A stretch of DNA of 37,062 bases from an uncultured Planctomycetota bacterium (GCA_900318195.1 ONJR01000100.1:1-37062); one strand, 5' to 3'; positions 23,853-32,421 are shown, counted from the stretch's first letter. Program-made: numbers and translations. Notes: generated by a model not told the origin, from the sequence alone.

Positions 23853-25549
23853 TTATTGTCGAATTGTAGTTTTTCGAGGACTAGTTTGTCGTCGTCTTCG
23901 ATTTTAACTTCGAGAGCGCCGACGTCTTCATAGGCATATCGCAAGCTATTGTCGTTATGATTATAGGCGCCACATACATAAAACTTTATATTCTCGTATA
24001 GTCGTTCAACTAAATCGTCGTCTTCCGCTTCTATTGAAATAAACGTAGAATCAGACTGTGCCGGAATGGTAACGCGTATCAGATTCGTGAACTCTTCTGG
24101 AGTTCTTTGAGTCATATTCCCATTTTCATCGATCGCCAATATTTTAAAATCTTCGCGTTTAGCGGTTCCCGCTTCCGGACCGAGGCGTGGGAAGGTTAGC
24201 CTAACTTCGATAGGATAATGATCGTCTCCACCTCGGAACAGTAAATTTTCAACTCTCGATACTCTGAAAGTAGCAGTGTTAGACGGCGCGCTCTCTGTTG
24301 TCGTACCTTCTGCTATTATTATTTCGTCGGCGTTTGTATATGGCGCTTCCGGCGTAACGACGATCTTCCATTGATCGTTGTCAATAATCGTAGTCGTTGC
24401 AGTATCGACTAGCATATTAAACGCGTGCGTATCGGTTCCGCCGCTCGCTTGTAATTGCGGCGTTCCAATTCGCAGAGTAGCGGTTTCATCCGACTCGGCT
24501 TCGCAATCCTCAGTCGGAAAGACATAGACAAACGCCGCGCCGCCGGAATGGTCTAGATTTCCGTACAACGGATTCAAATCGAGAGTAGGCGGATAGGATG
24601 TGAAAACAACGTAATCTTGCCCTCGGGTCGCGGTTCCTTTAAAGGTTACGCGCGCTTCGTATCCCACAGGAATAGGGGGAAGCCCTACTTTCATGTAGTC
24701 GCCCGCTAGATAACCTTGAACCGTTTTATCTTCATCATAGGGATCGTACCCTTCGCTTATTGCGTTGGGGTTAAGCGTTAATACGGCGTTCGAGCCATAG
24801 CGTCTAACGTACTCCACGTCAAGTTCAATGTCGACGCTTTCGATTTCCGGATCGCTTCCCCCGCTATCGCCGCCGCCGCTACGAAGTCCATTTGCCTCGT
24901 CCATAGTTCGAGACGCTACGCTTATAGCGCGATTAGCGTCGGCACGTCGAGTTCGAAAGCTTTGCGGTAATTTTGCGACGTCGTCTAGAGCGATACACCG
25001 CTCCCCGTTAATATAGACTCCGAATCTGTCGAAGTAGTATTCAATTTCATCGTCGAGTTCCCCTTGGAAATCGATTTCTGAGAGTTGCGTCTCGGAGACG
25101 TTCTCAATGACCATTTCGCGCGCTTGCGCGACGAGTTCTTCATAATCTTTTGTTGCGTCCGATTCGTACGCCGTTGACGCGTATTCGTCTGTTGTTACAG
25201 ACAGGTTGATTTCGCGGTCTGAATCGTTCGTCGTTGCGTCATGTTCCTCCTCGAACCGGGGCGCGTCTTCGTCGAGAATAACGGTTTCGGCGAAGGCGCA
25301 CAAGTCGATCGATTGCGCTAGCGCTTGCGACGACGCGAGGTACTGCGCGACAAGAGCCGGCGCGGCGCTTGCATATATAGCCTCCCGAATAATAGCGAGG
25401 GTCGAAGTCGGCATGGACGCGGAGAGCGCGAGTCGATTTTCAAGCGGCTCAATTCGCGCGCGCCGTCCCTTGACGCGACGAGGCGTACGCGCGGTATCGT
25501 GAAAGAAAGAGCGAATAGCCGAGGTTAAGGCGAGCCAGAAGTTTTTCAT
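23840..25549 (-). CDS. LEPR-XLL-type surface protein with Calx-beta-like domains
   Basis: 569 aa from the ATG at 25549, which has GAGG upstream and lies downstream of a good promoter; the frame stays open 71 codons further but those codons look like leader. The N-terminus is basic and carries RRARIEPLENRLALSAS, the planctomycete sorting motif found at the start of many surface and secreted proteins. A polar, acidic region (about 100-230) follows. Residues about 255-420 form a Calx-beta-like domain (GTATRGQDYV, then ESDETATLRI and TTIIDND) and about 420-560 a second copy ending KIEDDDK. Calx-beta domains bind calcium in extracellular adhesion proteins. The protein stops 12 residues after the second copy, inside the palindrome; relatives usually continue with more domains, so the C-terminus may be truncated. 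Confidence 0.8.
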   Translation of the reverse strand: MKNFWLALTSAIRSFFHDTARTPRRVKGRRARIEPLENRLALSASMPTSTLAIIREAIYASAAPALVAQYLASSQALAQSIDLCAFAETVILDEDAPRFEEEHDATTNDSDREINLSVTTDEYASTAYESDATKDYEELVAQAREMVIENVSETQLSEIDFQGELDDEIEYYFDRFGVYINGERCIALDDVAKLPQSFRTRRADANRAISVASRTMDEANGLRSGGGDSGGSDPEIESVDIELDVEYVRRYGSNAVLTLNPNAISEGYDPYDEDKTVQGYLAGDYMKVGLPPIPVGYEARVTFKGTATRGQDYVVFTSYPPTLDLNPLYGNLDHSGGAAFVYVFPTEDCEAESDETATLRIGTPQLQASGGTDTHAFNMLVDTATTTIIDNDQWKIVVTPEAPYTNADEIIIAEGTTTESAPSNTATFRVSRVENLLFRGGDDHYPIEVRLTFPRLGPEAGTAKREDFKILAIDENGNMTQRTPEEFTNLIRVTIPAQSDSTFISIEAEDDDLVERLYENIKFYVCGAYNHNDNSLRYAYEDVGALEVKIEDDDKLVLEKLQFDNNGNL

Positions 25550-25702
25550 AATGGTTTTCCTCGTTTCTATTTTGCCTATCTTGACCGTTTTGACGCTTGT
25601 TCTTCCTTGTCGCAATGCGCCGACGTCGAGCGAGAACTCTGCGTTGCCGTGCGGAAGCAATTGTCGTCCAAGTCGCCCGGGGCGACCGCGAATCACAACG
25701 AC

Positions 25703-25731
25703 AGTATGACGACCACCGTAGACGTTGTCAA
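25703..25731 (-). promoter_or_regulatory. Promoter of the LEPR-type surface protein gene
   Basis: On the minus strand a perfect TTGACA (-35), 17-base spacer and CATACT (-10, four of six). Transcription would begin near 25696, about 150 bases before the ATG at 25549. This supports that start over the more upstream ATG at 25762. Confidence 0.6.
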
Positions 25732-25867
25732 GCGATAAATCTACAGAAAAGTCAGATTTCATGAAATTGTGGACTATTGTCAGAGCAAGCGGTCCGAAGC
25801 CAGACGGGCATTTCGCGCTTCCGCGCGCGTCGTTCGGTTCCCGCTCCCGTTGTTAGGCGTTCGCGTC

Positions 25868-25895
25868 TTGCAAAGCGATTTTCATTGGTTACAAT
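25868..25895 (+). promoter_or_regulatory. Promoter of the GH109-like gene
   Basis: TTGCAA (-35), 16-base spacer, TACAAT (-10, five of six). The predicted start near 25902 leaves a leader of about 105 bases before the ATG at 26007. Confidence 0.6.
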
Positions 25896-26006
25896 ATCAT
25901 TGAGTTCGCGCGCGAGCGCTACTTTTGCAGCGCTCCGCGTCTTAACGTATAGTTAATAGCATTCGTCGCGACGTTTCGCCGTCGACGAGAAAGGAGCCCC
26001 ACTGAT

Positions 26007-27467
26007 ATGCCGAGTAGTAGACGCGAATTCTTTCGCAACGCATTTGGACTTTCCGCGCTCGCGCTAGCGGCGAACGCGTATGGAACGGAGAAGAATCTGC
26101 GGGACGACGTGGAGGAGACGAAGCTCATTATGAAGGGGCGTCGTTCGGCGTTTAATATGCGCGAGTACGCGGCGCCGGCGATTTCTAATATCCGAGTAGG
26201 TTATATCGGCATGGGTAATCGCGGGTTCGCGTCGATGAAGCGTCTCGCGCAGTTCGACGGGGTCGAGATCAAGGCGATCGCCGACTGCTACGAGTACCCG
26301 ATAGCTCGCGCGCGCGACTGGCTGCGTAGCGTCGACTATCCCGCTCCGGACGAGTACTATCGTGACGAAAGTAGCTGGCGCGACCTTCTCGATCGCGACG
26401 ATCTTGATCTTATCTACGTAACGACGCCGCAGTATCTCCATGCGGAAATGGCGAGCGCGGTTATGGAGTCGGGCAAGCACGCGGCGTGCGAGGTTCCGCT
26501 CGGTTATACGCTCGCCGACTGCTGGAAGTTGGTCGAGACGTCGGAACGCACGAAGAAGTATTGCGGTATTCTCGAGAACTGCTGCTTTGACTTCTTCGAG
26601 TCGCTCACGATCAATATGGCGTTGCGCGGCGCGCTCGGCGAACTCGTTTACGGCGAGGGCGCGTACATCCACTATTTCCCGGCTGAGACGATCTTTGAGG
26701 AGCCCATGCCGCCGCTCAGCAAGAAGGGCGGGTACTATCGTTTCGCAGTCGGCGCGCTGAATAAAGGTAATCGCTATCCGACGCACGGATTTGGACCGGT
26801 CTGTCAGGCGATGCGTATTAACGCAGGCGATAAACCTAACTTTCTGACGTCGGTCGAGACGGACGACTTCTCGACGGGGCATGTTTTCGAGGAGATTCTC
26901 GCGCGCGGTAGCGAGTACCACAAGCAGTTTGCGGGCGCTTCTTTTACTGGCAATATGAACACGTCGCTCGTTCGTACAGAGAAGGGTAAGGTGATTAAAA
27001 TTCAGTACGATCGCGTTTCGCCGCGCCCTTATTCGCGAATCCATATGCTCAGTGGAACCCAAGGTTTTGTGCAGAAGTACCCTGAACCTGCGCGCATTTA
27101 TCTCGAGCACGATCGTCCGCTCAACGACGACGAAATGAAGGAGATCGAAAAGGAATATAAGCCCGAACTGATCGAATTCCTCCAGGAGAACGCCGTCAAA
27201 TTCGGCGGGCACGGCGGTATGGACTTCATTTGCGACTACCAGCTTATCGACTCGTTGCACAACGGTCTACCGCTGAATATTTCAGTCTACGAAGGCGCGA
27301 CATGGAGCGCGGTTACGCCCTTGAGCTTGTGGTCGGTAACGCACGGCTCGCAACCGATCGAATTTCCTGACTTTACCGGCGGCTCGTGGGAGACGAATAA
27401 GCCGTTCGATCTCTCGTTGCGCGGCGGCGGCACGACGAAAGTTACGCCGCGCGCGCCGAAAGAATAA
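26007..27467 (+). CDS. Exported GH109-like (Gfo/Idh/MocA-fold) glycosidase or oxidoreductase
   Basis: 486 aa. AAAGGAG lies 11 bases before the ATG. SRREFF (4-9) followed by a short hydrophobic stretch is a Tat-type leader, which fits export of a protein folded around its NAD(H). The dinucleotide-binding site is GYIGMGNRG (65-73). Where ordinary family members have EKP, this one has EVP (162-164), and ENCC (190-193), GELVYGEGAYIH (211-222) and YPTHGFGPV (257-265) match the pattern I know from GH109, the NAD-dependent alpha-N-acetylgalactosaminidases. These cleave glycosides by a redox-assisted elimination. The substrate could be GalNAc-type glycans, for example mucins, but this is inference. 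It has its own promoter and is followed by a hairpin, so it is probably monocistronic. The neighbouring isomerases might use released sugars. An ordinary exported dehydrogenase is the alternative. Confidence 0.85.
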   Translation: MPSSRREFFRNAFGLSALALAANAYGTEKNLRDDVEETKLIMKGRRSAFNMREYAAPAISNIRVGYIGMGNRGFASMKRLAQFDGVEIKAIADCYEYPIARARDWLRSVDYPAPDEYYRDESSWRDLLDRDDLDLIYVTTPQYLHAEMASAVMESGKHAACEVPLGYTLADCWKLVETSERTKKYCGILENCCFDFFESLTINMALRGALGELVYGEGAYIHYFPAETIFEEPMPPLSKKGGYYRFAVGALNKGNRYPTHGFGPVCQAMRINAGDKPNFLTSVETDDFSTGHVFEEILARGSEYHKQFAGASFTGNMNTSLVRTEKGKVIKIQYDRVSPRPYSRIHMLSGTQGFVQKYPEPARIYLEHDRPLNDDEMKEIEKEYKPELIEFLQENAVKFGGHGGMDFICDYQLIDSLHNGLPLNISVYEGATWSAVTPLSLWSVTHGSQPIEFPDFTGGSWETNKPFDLSLRGGGTTKVTPRAPKE

Positions 27468-27492
27468 GCCGAGTATTACGGTCTACTCATTG

Positions 27493-27518
27493 CGCGAGCG
27501 TTAGTTATAACGCTCGCG
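27493..27518 (+). terminator. Perfect 11-bp hairpin after the GH109-like gene
   Basis: CGCGAGCGTTA pairs perfectly with TAACGCTCGCG around a GTTA loop, starting 26 bases after the stop codon. No T-run follows on either strand, so termination would be Rho-dependent or weak; it may instead protect the mRNA end. Confidence 0.45.
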
Positions 27519-27596
27519 ACGCCAGAATATCAGTCTAATCGCGCGCAGAACGCGATCGAATCGATTGATCGCGCTTTCTTGGAAAGGAGTTTAATT

Positions 27597-28175
27597 ATGA
27601 GCGTAACGAGTTACTCGGACAATCCCGTCAATATTAAACCGTCTAAAAAGAAGGTCAAGGCGCTGTCGCCCGAACTTGGCTCTTGGAGTCCGAAGTATAT
27701 CTGGCGGCGATTTGCGTATAATCTTGCGTTCAGTCGACCGTTGTGGAAAGACTTCGCGGAAGCGTTTCGGCTGGGCGACGCGAACCCCGCGCTCGTTGTG
27801 TCCGTAAAACCTTTGCTGGTCGCCGCATACGCGTTCGAGCTAGATTGCGCCGTTCTACTGCGCTTTCCGGACGAGTTCGTTGAGCGTTATCGTCTTCGTC
27901 CGAAAATGCAATTGCTTTCGAGCAATACGTACGTATCGGACGAGCCTGGTCGCGATATTCTTCCGGGAGCTCGCAGTTCCGGCGCGTGGACCGATTTTCT
28001 ACCGAAGATCTGCGAGTTCTGTAGCGACGACGCGCAGGGTATGGCGAGGCGCCGCAACGCGTTCACGGCAGAGCAGTGGTCGCGCGTCTGGGAATGCGCG
28101 GTCGAGTACGCGAAACGGTTTCCACACGTCGCGCGCGACGGCAATCCTGCGTCGATTAATTTTGTTCAGTATTAA
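27597..28175 (+). CDS. Conserved-looking protein of unknown function
   Basis: 192 aa from the ATG at 27597, preceded by AAAGGAG at seven bases; an ATG-less six-codon upstream extension has no such site. There is no signal peptide. After a basic tail (KPSKKKVKAL) comes a Trp/Tyr-rich segment (LGSWSPKYIWRRFAYNLAF), a helix-rich middle (PALVVSVKPLLVAAYAFELDC), and a C-terminal part ending FPHVARDGNPASINFVQY. I recognise no domain. It ends 33 bases before the start of the SelA-like gene, in the same direction, so the two are likely co-transcribed and may act together. Confidence 0.75.
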   Translation: MSVTSYSDNPVNIKPSKKKVKALSPELGSWSPKYIWRRFAYNLAFSRPLWKDFAEAFRLGDANPALVVSVKPLLVAAYAFELDCAVLLRFPDEFVERYRLRPKMQLLSSNTYVSDEPGRDILPGARSSGAWTDFLPKICEFCSDDAQGMARRRNAFTAEQWSRVWECAVEYAKRFPHVARDGNPASINFVQY

Positions 28176-28208
28176 CTTTATGTAGCGCAATAAGTCGCGC
28201 GCGTCGGA

Positions 28209-29678
28209 ATGACGTCGTTCCAGCGCGCGTATTACGCAACGAGTCAATTGGATCGCGGTATGACAAAGCCAACTTGGTTTCCCTTTACTTACATATTTGA
28301 TCTTCTCAACTCTCCGCGCGTTAAGCCGTTAGCGCAACGTCTTCATCCCTCGACGGTCGTTGAGATTCTAAAAGGCGTTTTCGACGACGCGCGTCAGGAA
28401 TTGCGCTACGCGGTGAATTCACAACGACTTCCTGACGTCAACGAGTTGCTTGAGAAGGTCGTAGCGCGACTCGACGCGGCGCTCGATTCGGAGGAAGCGC
28501 TCGCGATCGACGCGCGAGGACGCATTGTACCGGACGATCTTGAACGTCTCGCGGACGTCGCGTTGCAGGAGCGCGTGTGGCTTGCGGCGGAGCCGGATTC
28601 GCCGTACTCTCGCCGTCAGGACGTTCGGCGCGAGAGGGACGCGCTCGCGCGACTTGTCCGCTTGACCGGCGCGGAGAGCGCCGCGATCTTTCCGAACACG
28701 GAGCTCGCGCGGTTGGCGTTGCTTCACGCGTACGCGACGTCTGGCGGCAACTTCGTGGTAGCGCGCCGCGATATGTGCGAGCGCGAGGACGGCGCGCGGC
28801 TGGAAGACGTTTTCGCGGCGTTTCCGCAATTTACACGTCGCGAAGTCGGCGCGTGCAATGCGATCGACGCGCGCGATTACGACCGCGCGTTGGACGCCGA
28901 GACGCGGTTGGTATGGCGCGCGATAGGTCGCTGGTCGGTCGACGCGCGCACGGTCGCCGATTCCGATCTGCTGAAGCTCAAGGACGGCGCGGATCGTTCT
29001 TTTGCGGTCGTTGCCGATTTGGAATTTGCGCCGTTGCTCGATCTTTCGGAGTATTTCTATTCTTCGATCCCGACGATCGGCGAACAATTGAAGTCGGGCT
29101 TTGACTTTGTCGTGTGCGACGGAGCGCAACTAATAGGCGGTCCTCATTGCGGTTTGCTCTTCGGTAGTCGTGATAACGTTTCTCGTATTTGCGCAACGCC
29201 TTTTGCGCGCGTTGCGCCGGTCGATCGCGTTACGATCGGCGCGCTTGCGAAGACGCTTGCGCTTTACGACGATCCTAGCGCGGCGCTTGCGACGATTCCG
29301 GTGTTGCGCACGCTTTCGACGTCGGTCGATAATCTTGAAAGTCGCGCGAGTCGACTTGCCGCGATGGCGTCGACGTTCGCAGGGGTAGATTATGCGCGCG
29401 TTGTTTCGGGTCGTTCGCTTTTGTGCGGAGCGGCGAATATGCCGACGTCGCCGACGCGTCTGGTAGAGTTGAGTTTTAAGGGTCATTCTTCAGCGGAACT
29501 TGCCGAGGCTCTTGAGCGCGGTACGCCGAAGCTTCTTGTGAAGTGGACGCGCGATTCGATTTTAGTCGATTTAAAGACGGTTCCGGCAGAGCTTGACCTC
29601 GCCGTTGCCGAGATTTTTGAGCGCGTTAGCGAGCGCGGCGCCGAGTTGCGCGAGTCGTCTTCGAGCGGCGCTGAGTAA
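28209..29678 (+). CDS. SelA-like protein lacking the PLP lysine
   Basis: 489 aa from the first ATG; an ATG at 28260 is an equally possible start and neither has a good Shine-Dalgarno. It follows the layout of L-seryl-tRNA(Sec) selenium transferase, a fold-type I PLP enzyme. An N-terminal helical region contains LLNSPRVKPLAQRLHPSTVV, a SelA-like region REVGACNAIDARDYDRAL corresponds to EVGTTNRT..DY, and DGAQLIGGPHCG (304-315) corresponds to SGDKLLGGPQAG. A conserved tail block (VDRVTIGALAKTLALY..IPVLRTL) follows. The lysine that binds PLP is Gln307, so Sec synthesis or ordinary PLP chemistry is not expected. The GGP and tail motifs are well kept, arguing for a maintained non-catalytic role. 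It follows an unknown 192-aa gene by 33 bases. Confidence 0.85.
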   Translation: MTSFQRAYYATSQLDRGMTKPTWFPFTYIFDLLNSPRVKPLAQRLHPSTVVEILKGVFDDARQELRYAVNSQRLPDVNELLEKVVARLDAALDSEEALAIDARGRIVPDDLERLADVALQERVWLAAEPDSPYSRRQDVRRERDALARLVRLTGAESAAIFPNTELARLALLHAYATSGGNFVVARRDMCEREDGARLEDVFAAFPQFTRREVGACNAIDARDYDRALDAETRLVWRAIGRWSVDARTVADSDLLKLKDGADRSFAVVADLEFAPLLDLSEYFYSSIPTIGEQLKSGFDFVVCDGAQLIGGPHCGLLFGSRDNVSRICATPFARVAPVDRVTIGALAKTLALYDDPSAALATIPVLRTLSTSVDNLESRASRLAAMASTFAGVDYARVVSGRSLLCGAANMPTSPTRLVELSFKGHSSAELAEALERGTPKLLVKWTRDSILVDLKTVPAELDLAVAEIFERVSERGAELRESSSSGAE

Positions 29679-29705
29679 TCGTCGGACGTGAGGAATAAAT
29701 CGCTC

Positions 29706-29734
29706 TTTACATTCTTTCGCAAAGATTCTATACT
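29706..29734 (+). promoter_or_regulatory. Promoter of the secreted-protein gene
   Basis: TTTACA (-35), 17-base spacer, TATACT (-10). The predicted start near 29741 lies 60 bases before the ATG at 29802 and rules out the in-frame GTG at 29688 as the main start. Confidence 0.7.
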
Positions 29735-29801
29735 GCCTCTCTGTGAACGGGCGCGCGCTCGTTTGGCGTTAAGACAGATAAGAATAGAAAGTTTGCGAGT
29801 A

Positions 29802-30899
29802 ATGCGAGTTTGGTTGGGTTTGGGATGCGTTTGCCTTACGTGCGCGCTTATGCCGCTTATCGCGCAGGAGTCGCCTAGCGAGCCTTCGCGCTCGGGCGAG
29901 CTTGTGCGCACGCCGTCGGGCGCGGTCGTTGGTCGCGCGCGTATGCCGGGCGCTTTTCCCCGATTGACGCCTGGCGCGGTTCCTTCGCCGCAACGTCCTT
30001 TCTTTTCAGTCGAAGTTTCGCCTCGCGTGTCGCAGCAGACGGGTATTGGACTTTCTGGTTCGCGCAGCGCGACGTTTGCGACGCCTCCTTTTTTTCTTTT
30101 CGGCGGTCTAACGGCTTCCTTTGGCTGGAACGTTGAGTCTCCCGAGCCGACGGACTCCTTTCCCACGGCGACGGCGAGCGACCCCGAGCGCGGCGATCAG
30201 GCGGCGATCTATTCCAGCTGGGCGAAATTTCCCGTCGGTAGTTGGGCGCGTCTGCGCACGACCTCCTGGTCCTACGAGAACGGCAAGACGACGCAGAGCG
30301 TAACGGAGACGCGCGTGCAACTTGTCAACGTTGATTATGCGGAGAAACGGTATAGTCTGCAATATGATTCGGTTTTTAAAGTCGGCGACGTCGATTATTC
30401 GAAGCGCACTGAGACGAGACGATTCGATTTCTGGGACGCGCCTTGCGACGAATCCACTACCGTAGAAGAGAGCGAGCCGGAGAAGCTCATTATTGGGCGC
30501 CGCGCGATTCCATGCCAGACAAGGCGCGTAACTCGAATTGTCGACAAACAACGCGAAACGACCGTCGTGTGGTACTCTTCCGTCTTCGCGCCCTACGTAC
30601 TGCAGAAGAAGACGACGCGCGAACCGCTTGAACCCGCGTCGGGTCAAGACGCCGCGACCTACGAATTGTACGTCGTGCAGCAGACGGCGGCGAACGCGGT
30701 GTTAGGCGGCGCGAACGCTAATTATACTGCGTTGCAGTCGTCGAATTTCAATCGTCGAAACTTCAATACGAGCCGCACGCTCTCGCCGAACGTTCCAGGC
30801 GGGCTCTCGCGTGAAATCAGCGTCGAAACGAACCCGCAAGGGGGTTCGCCTCTCTGTAAAATAGAAACGACGCTACTCGATTACTATATTGCGCAATAG
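29802..30899 (+). CDS. Secreted protein of unknown function
   Basis: 365 aa from the ATG at 29802, which opens a signal peptide (MRVWLGLGCVCLTCALMPLIAQ) and lies just downstream of a good promoter. After a Ser/Pro-rich region (about 22-105) containing a short hydrophobic patch (FFLFGGLTASFGW), the rest is beta-strand-like: WAKFPVGSWARLRTTSW, VTETRVQLVNVDYAEKRYSLQYD and later alternating polar/hydrophobic strands. Four cysteines in the middle and C-terminal parts could form disulphides. No named domain recognised. It probably sits in the periplasm or on the surface. It runs towards the minus-strand KS-like gene, with about 150 bases between the two stops and no clear terminator. Confidence 0.75.
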   Translation: MRVWLGLGCVCLTCALMPLIAQESPSEPSRSGELVRTPSGAVVGRARMPGAFPRLTPGAVPSPQRPFFSVEVSPRVSQQTGIGLSGSRSATFATPPFFLFGGLTASFGWNVESPEPTDSFPTATASDPERGDQAAIYSSWAKFPVGSWARLRTTSWSYENGKTTQSVTETRVQLVNVDYAEKRYSLQYDSVFKVGDVDYSKRTETRRFDFWDAPCDESTTVEESEPEKLIIGRRAIPCQTRRVTRIVDKQRETTVVWYSSVFAPYVLQKKTTREPLEPASGQDAATYELYVVQQTAANAVLGGANANYTALQSSNFNRRNFNTSRTLSPNVPGGLSREISVETNPQGGSPLCKIETTLLDYYIAQ

Positions 30900-31053
30900 A
30901 GGGTCTAACGCGCGACGAAGACTGATTTTCTCTTGCGGGTATGAGTCGTCAATTCGTGTCTGCGGCGCGCGGGCGCGTAGATTATCGTTTCCCCCTACGG
31001 GGCGCCTTTCAGCGCAGAAAAGCGCGTGAGTCTTCTTACAGCGCCGCGGCGCG

Positions 31054-32421
31054 TTATTCGTAGCGTTTGACGAGTACCGCCGCCGTCTGACCAATGGAGT
31101 TCGCGCACAGTTTAATAAAGGAGTCGCCGGCTGGCGCGCCGAATTCTCGCGTCGGATTGACCGGGCACTCGGGATCGGCGTCGTGGAAATTGAGGGTCGG
31201 GAAGAGCGCGTTCTTCTGTAACGCGAGTATTCCGACGATCGTCTCGATCGCGCCCGAGCCCGCGCCGGGATTGCCAAGGTGCCCCTTCAGAGACGCGACC
31301 GGTATGGCGTCCATTTTATCGCCAAACACGTCGCGCAGCGCCAGCGCTTCCGCCGCGTCGAGCTCGCGATCGCCGCGCGCGTTCGCATTAACGTGCCCTA
31401 ACTCGCATACGTTGAGACCCGTCTTGTCAACGAGCGCGTTGAGCGTTAGTCTGAACGATTCGCGCAACGTATCGCGGTCGGCGTAGACGTCGCCCTTCGC
31501 GCCGTTTGCACAGCGCGCGCTCTTAACGACCGCGCGGTGCGCGCCGCCGACGATCTCAGCGTATATACTAGCGCCGCGCGCACGCGCGCTCGCTTCCGTT
31601 TCGATCACGATCGCCGCCGCGCCCTCGCCTGGAACGGCGCCGCATCGTCGCGCGTCAAAGGGTCGCGTCGCGTCCAACGCCGGCTCGCGCGCGAGGTCAA
31701 GCGCGTCGTCCGCTAGTTCGCCGTATTTCAGCGCGTCGACGAATCGAAAAGGATGAATTCTGGTTCCCGTCGCGCCGACGACCATGCAGTCCGCTCGACC
31801 CGATTTGATCGTCTCGACCGCTTCCGCCAACGCAACGGCAAAGGACGCCTCACGGTTCGTTACGTCAAACGCCGGTCCGTAGAATTGATTGTAGATCGTT
31901 ATATGGCTCGCCGACATATTCGTGAGATATTTCAACTGCCACAACGGCGTCATCTTAGAAAGACCAGACTCTGCCCAATGCGCGAAATTAAGACGCCCAG
32001 ACGCGTCGTGCCCGCAGTCGACAATCGCGTCCGTAAGCTCCTGCGGCGTCGTTACGACAAAATCGGAAGCGTACGAAACGCCTATACGATTGGCGGGAAA
32101 CGCGCCGTTGACACGCGCCGCAAGCAGCGCGCTCTGCGCTGAAGCGACCCCCATCTGGATCTCGCGCGCCATGAGCTTGACGCCCTTGCGAATCGCCTTC
32201 TTCTGAGCGTCGTCTAAGCTCGGAAAATCTTGTATGGCGCCGGTAAAATAATCGACCGGCGCGAGACTGTTGACCGGAATAGAATCGTTCGCGTTCCTCG
32301 CGCGCGCTCCTGTTATGCCCTCGGAACTGCTGCGCCATAATTCTTCGAGAGAGCCGCCTAACGCGGAAACCGCTCCCATACCTGTAACAACGACGCGCAA
32401 CGACGTGTCTTGTGTGCTCAT
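31054..32421 (-). CDS. Beta-ketoacyl synthase-like protein with substituted active site
   Basis: 455 aa, the length of a FabF-type condensing enzyme. The thiolase fold is clear: VVVTGMGAVSALG at the N-terminus, RPFDARRCGAVPGEGAAAIVIE (254-275) and GSGAIETIVGILAL near the end. By gapless reading against E. coli FabF the catalytic Cys position is Glu191 (GPAFDVTNREAS), the first His (NAHGT) is Asn347 (VNANARG) and the second His (TGHLLG) is Asn384 (LGNPGAG); the active-site Lys379 is kept. It therefore cannot condense acyl chains in the usual way. Chain-length-factor-like partners of condensing enzymes are also disarmed, so a structural or regulatory partner role is possible. Promoter at 32531-32559. 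No acyl-carrier protein or other fatty-acid gene is adjacent. Confidence 0.85.
   Translation of the reverse strand: MSTQDTSLRVVVTGMGAVSALGGSLEELWRSSSEGITGARARNANDSIPVNSLAPVDYFTGAIQDFPSLDDAQKKAIRKGVKLMAREIQMGVASAQSALLAARVNGAFPANRIGVSYASDFVVTTPQELTDAIVDCGHDASGRLNFAHWAESGLSKMTPLWQLKYLTNMSASHITIYNQFYGPAFDVTNREASFAVALAEAVETIKSGRADCMVVGATGTRIHPFRFVDALKYGELADDALDLAREPALDATRPFDARRCGAVPGEGAAAIVIETEASARARGASIYAEIVGGAHRAVVKSARCANGAKGDVYADRDTLRESFRLTLNALVDKTGLNVCELGHVNANARGDRELDAAEALALRDVFGDKMDAIPVASLKGHLGNPGAGSGAIETIVGILALQKNALFPTLNFHDADPECPVNPTREFGAPAGDSFIKLCANSIGQTAAVLVKRYE

Larger units (their letters stand above)
25550..26006. other. Divergent promoter region
   Basis: Holds the minus-strand promoter of the LEPR-type gene and the plus-strand promoter of the GH109-like gene, plus about 150 bases between them where I recognise nothing. 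The open frame running through 25550-25762 is probably untranslated leader. Confidence 0.55.

Noticed and set aside
25550..25762. 71-codon upstream extension of the LEPR-type protein
   Set aside because: A good promoter lies inside it and a GAGG-preceded ATG at 25549 begins directly with the expected basic leader and sorting motif.
26064..27260. 398-codon open frame on the minus strand
   Set aside because: It lies fully antisense to the well-supported GH109-like gene; its Arg-rich product has no family character. Long antisense frames here come from the GCG/CGA-rich codon use.
27551..27573. CGCGATC/GATCGCG hairpin before the 192-aa gene
   Set aside because: Only seven pairs with a 9-base loop and a weak T-rich tail; in such CG-rich DNA this can arise by chance.
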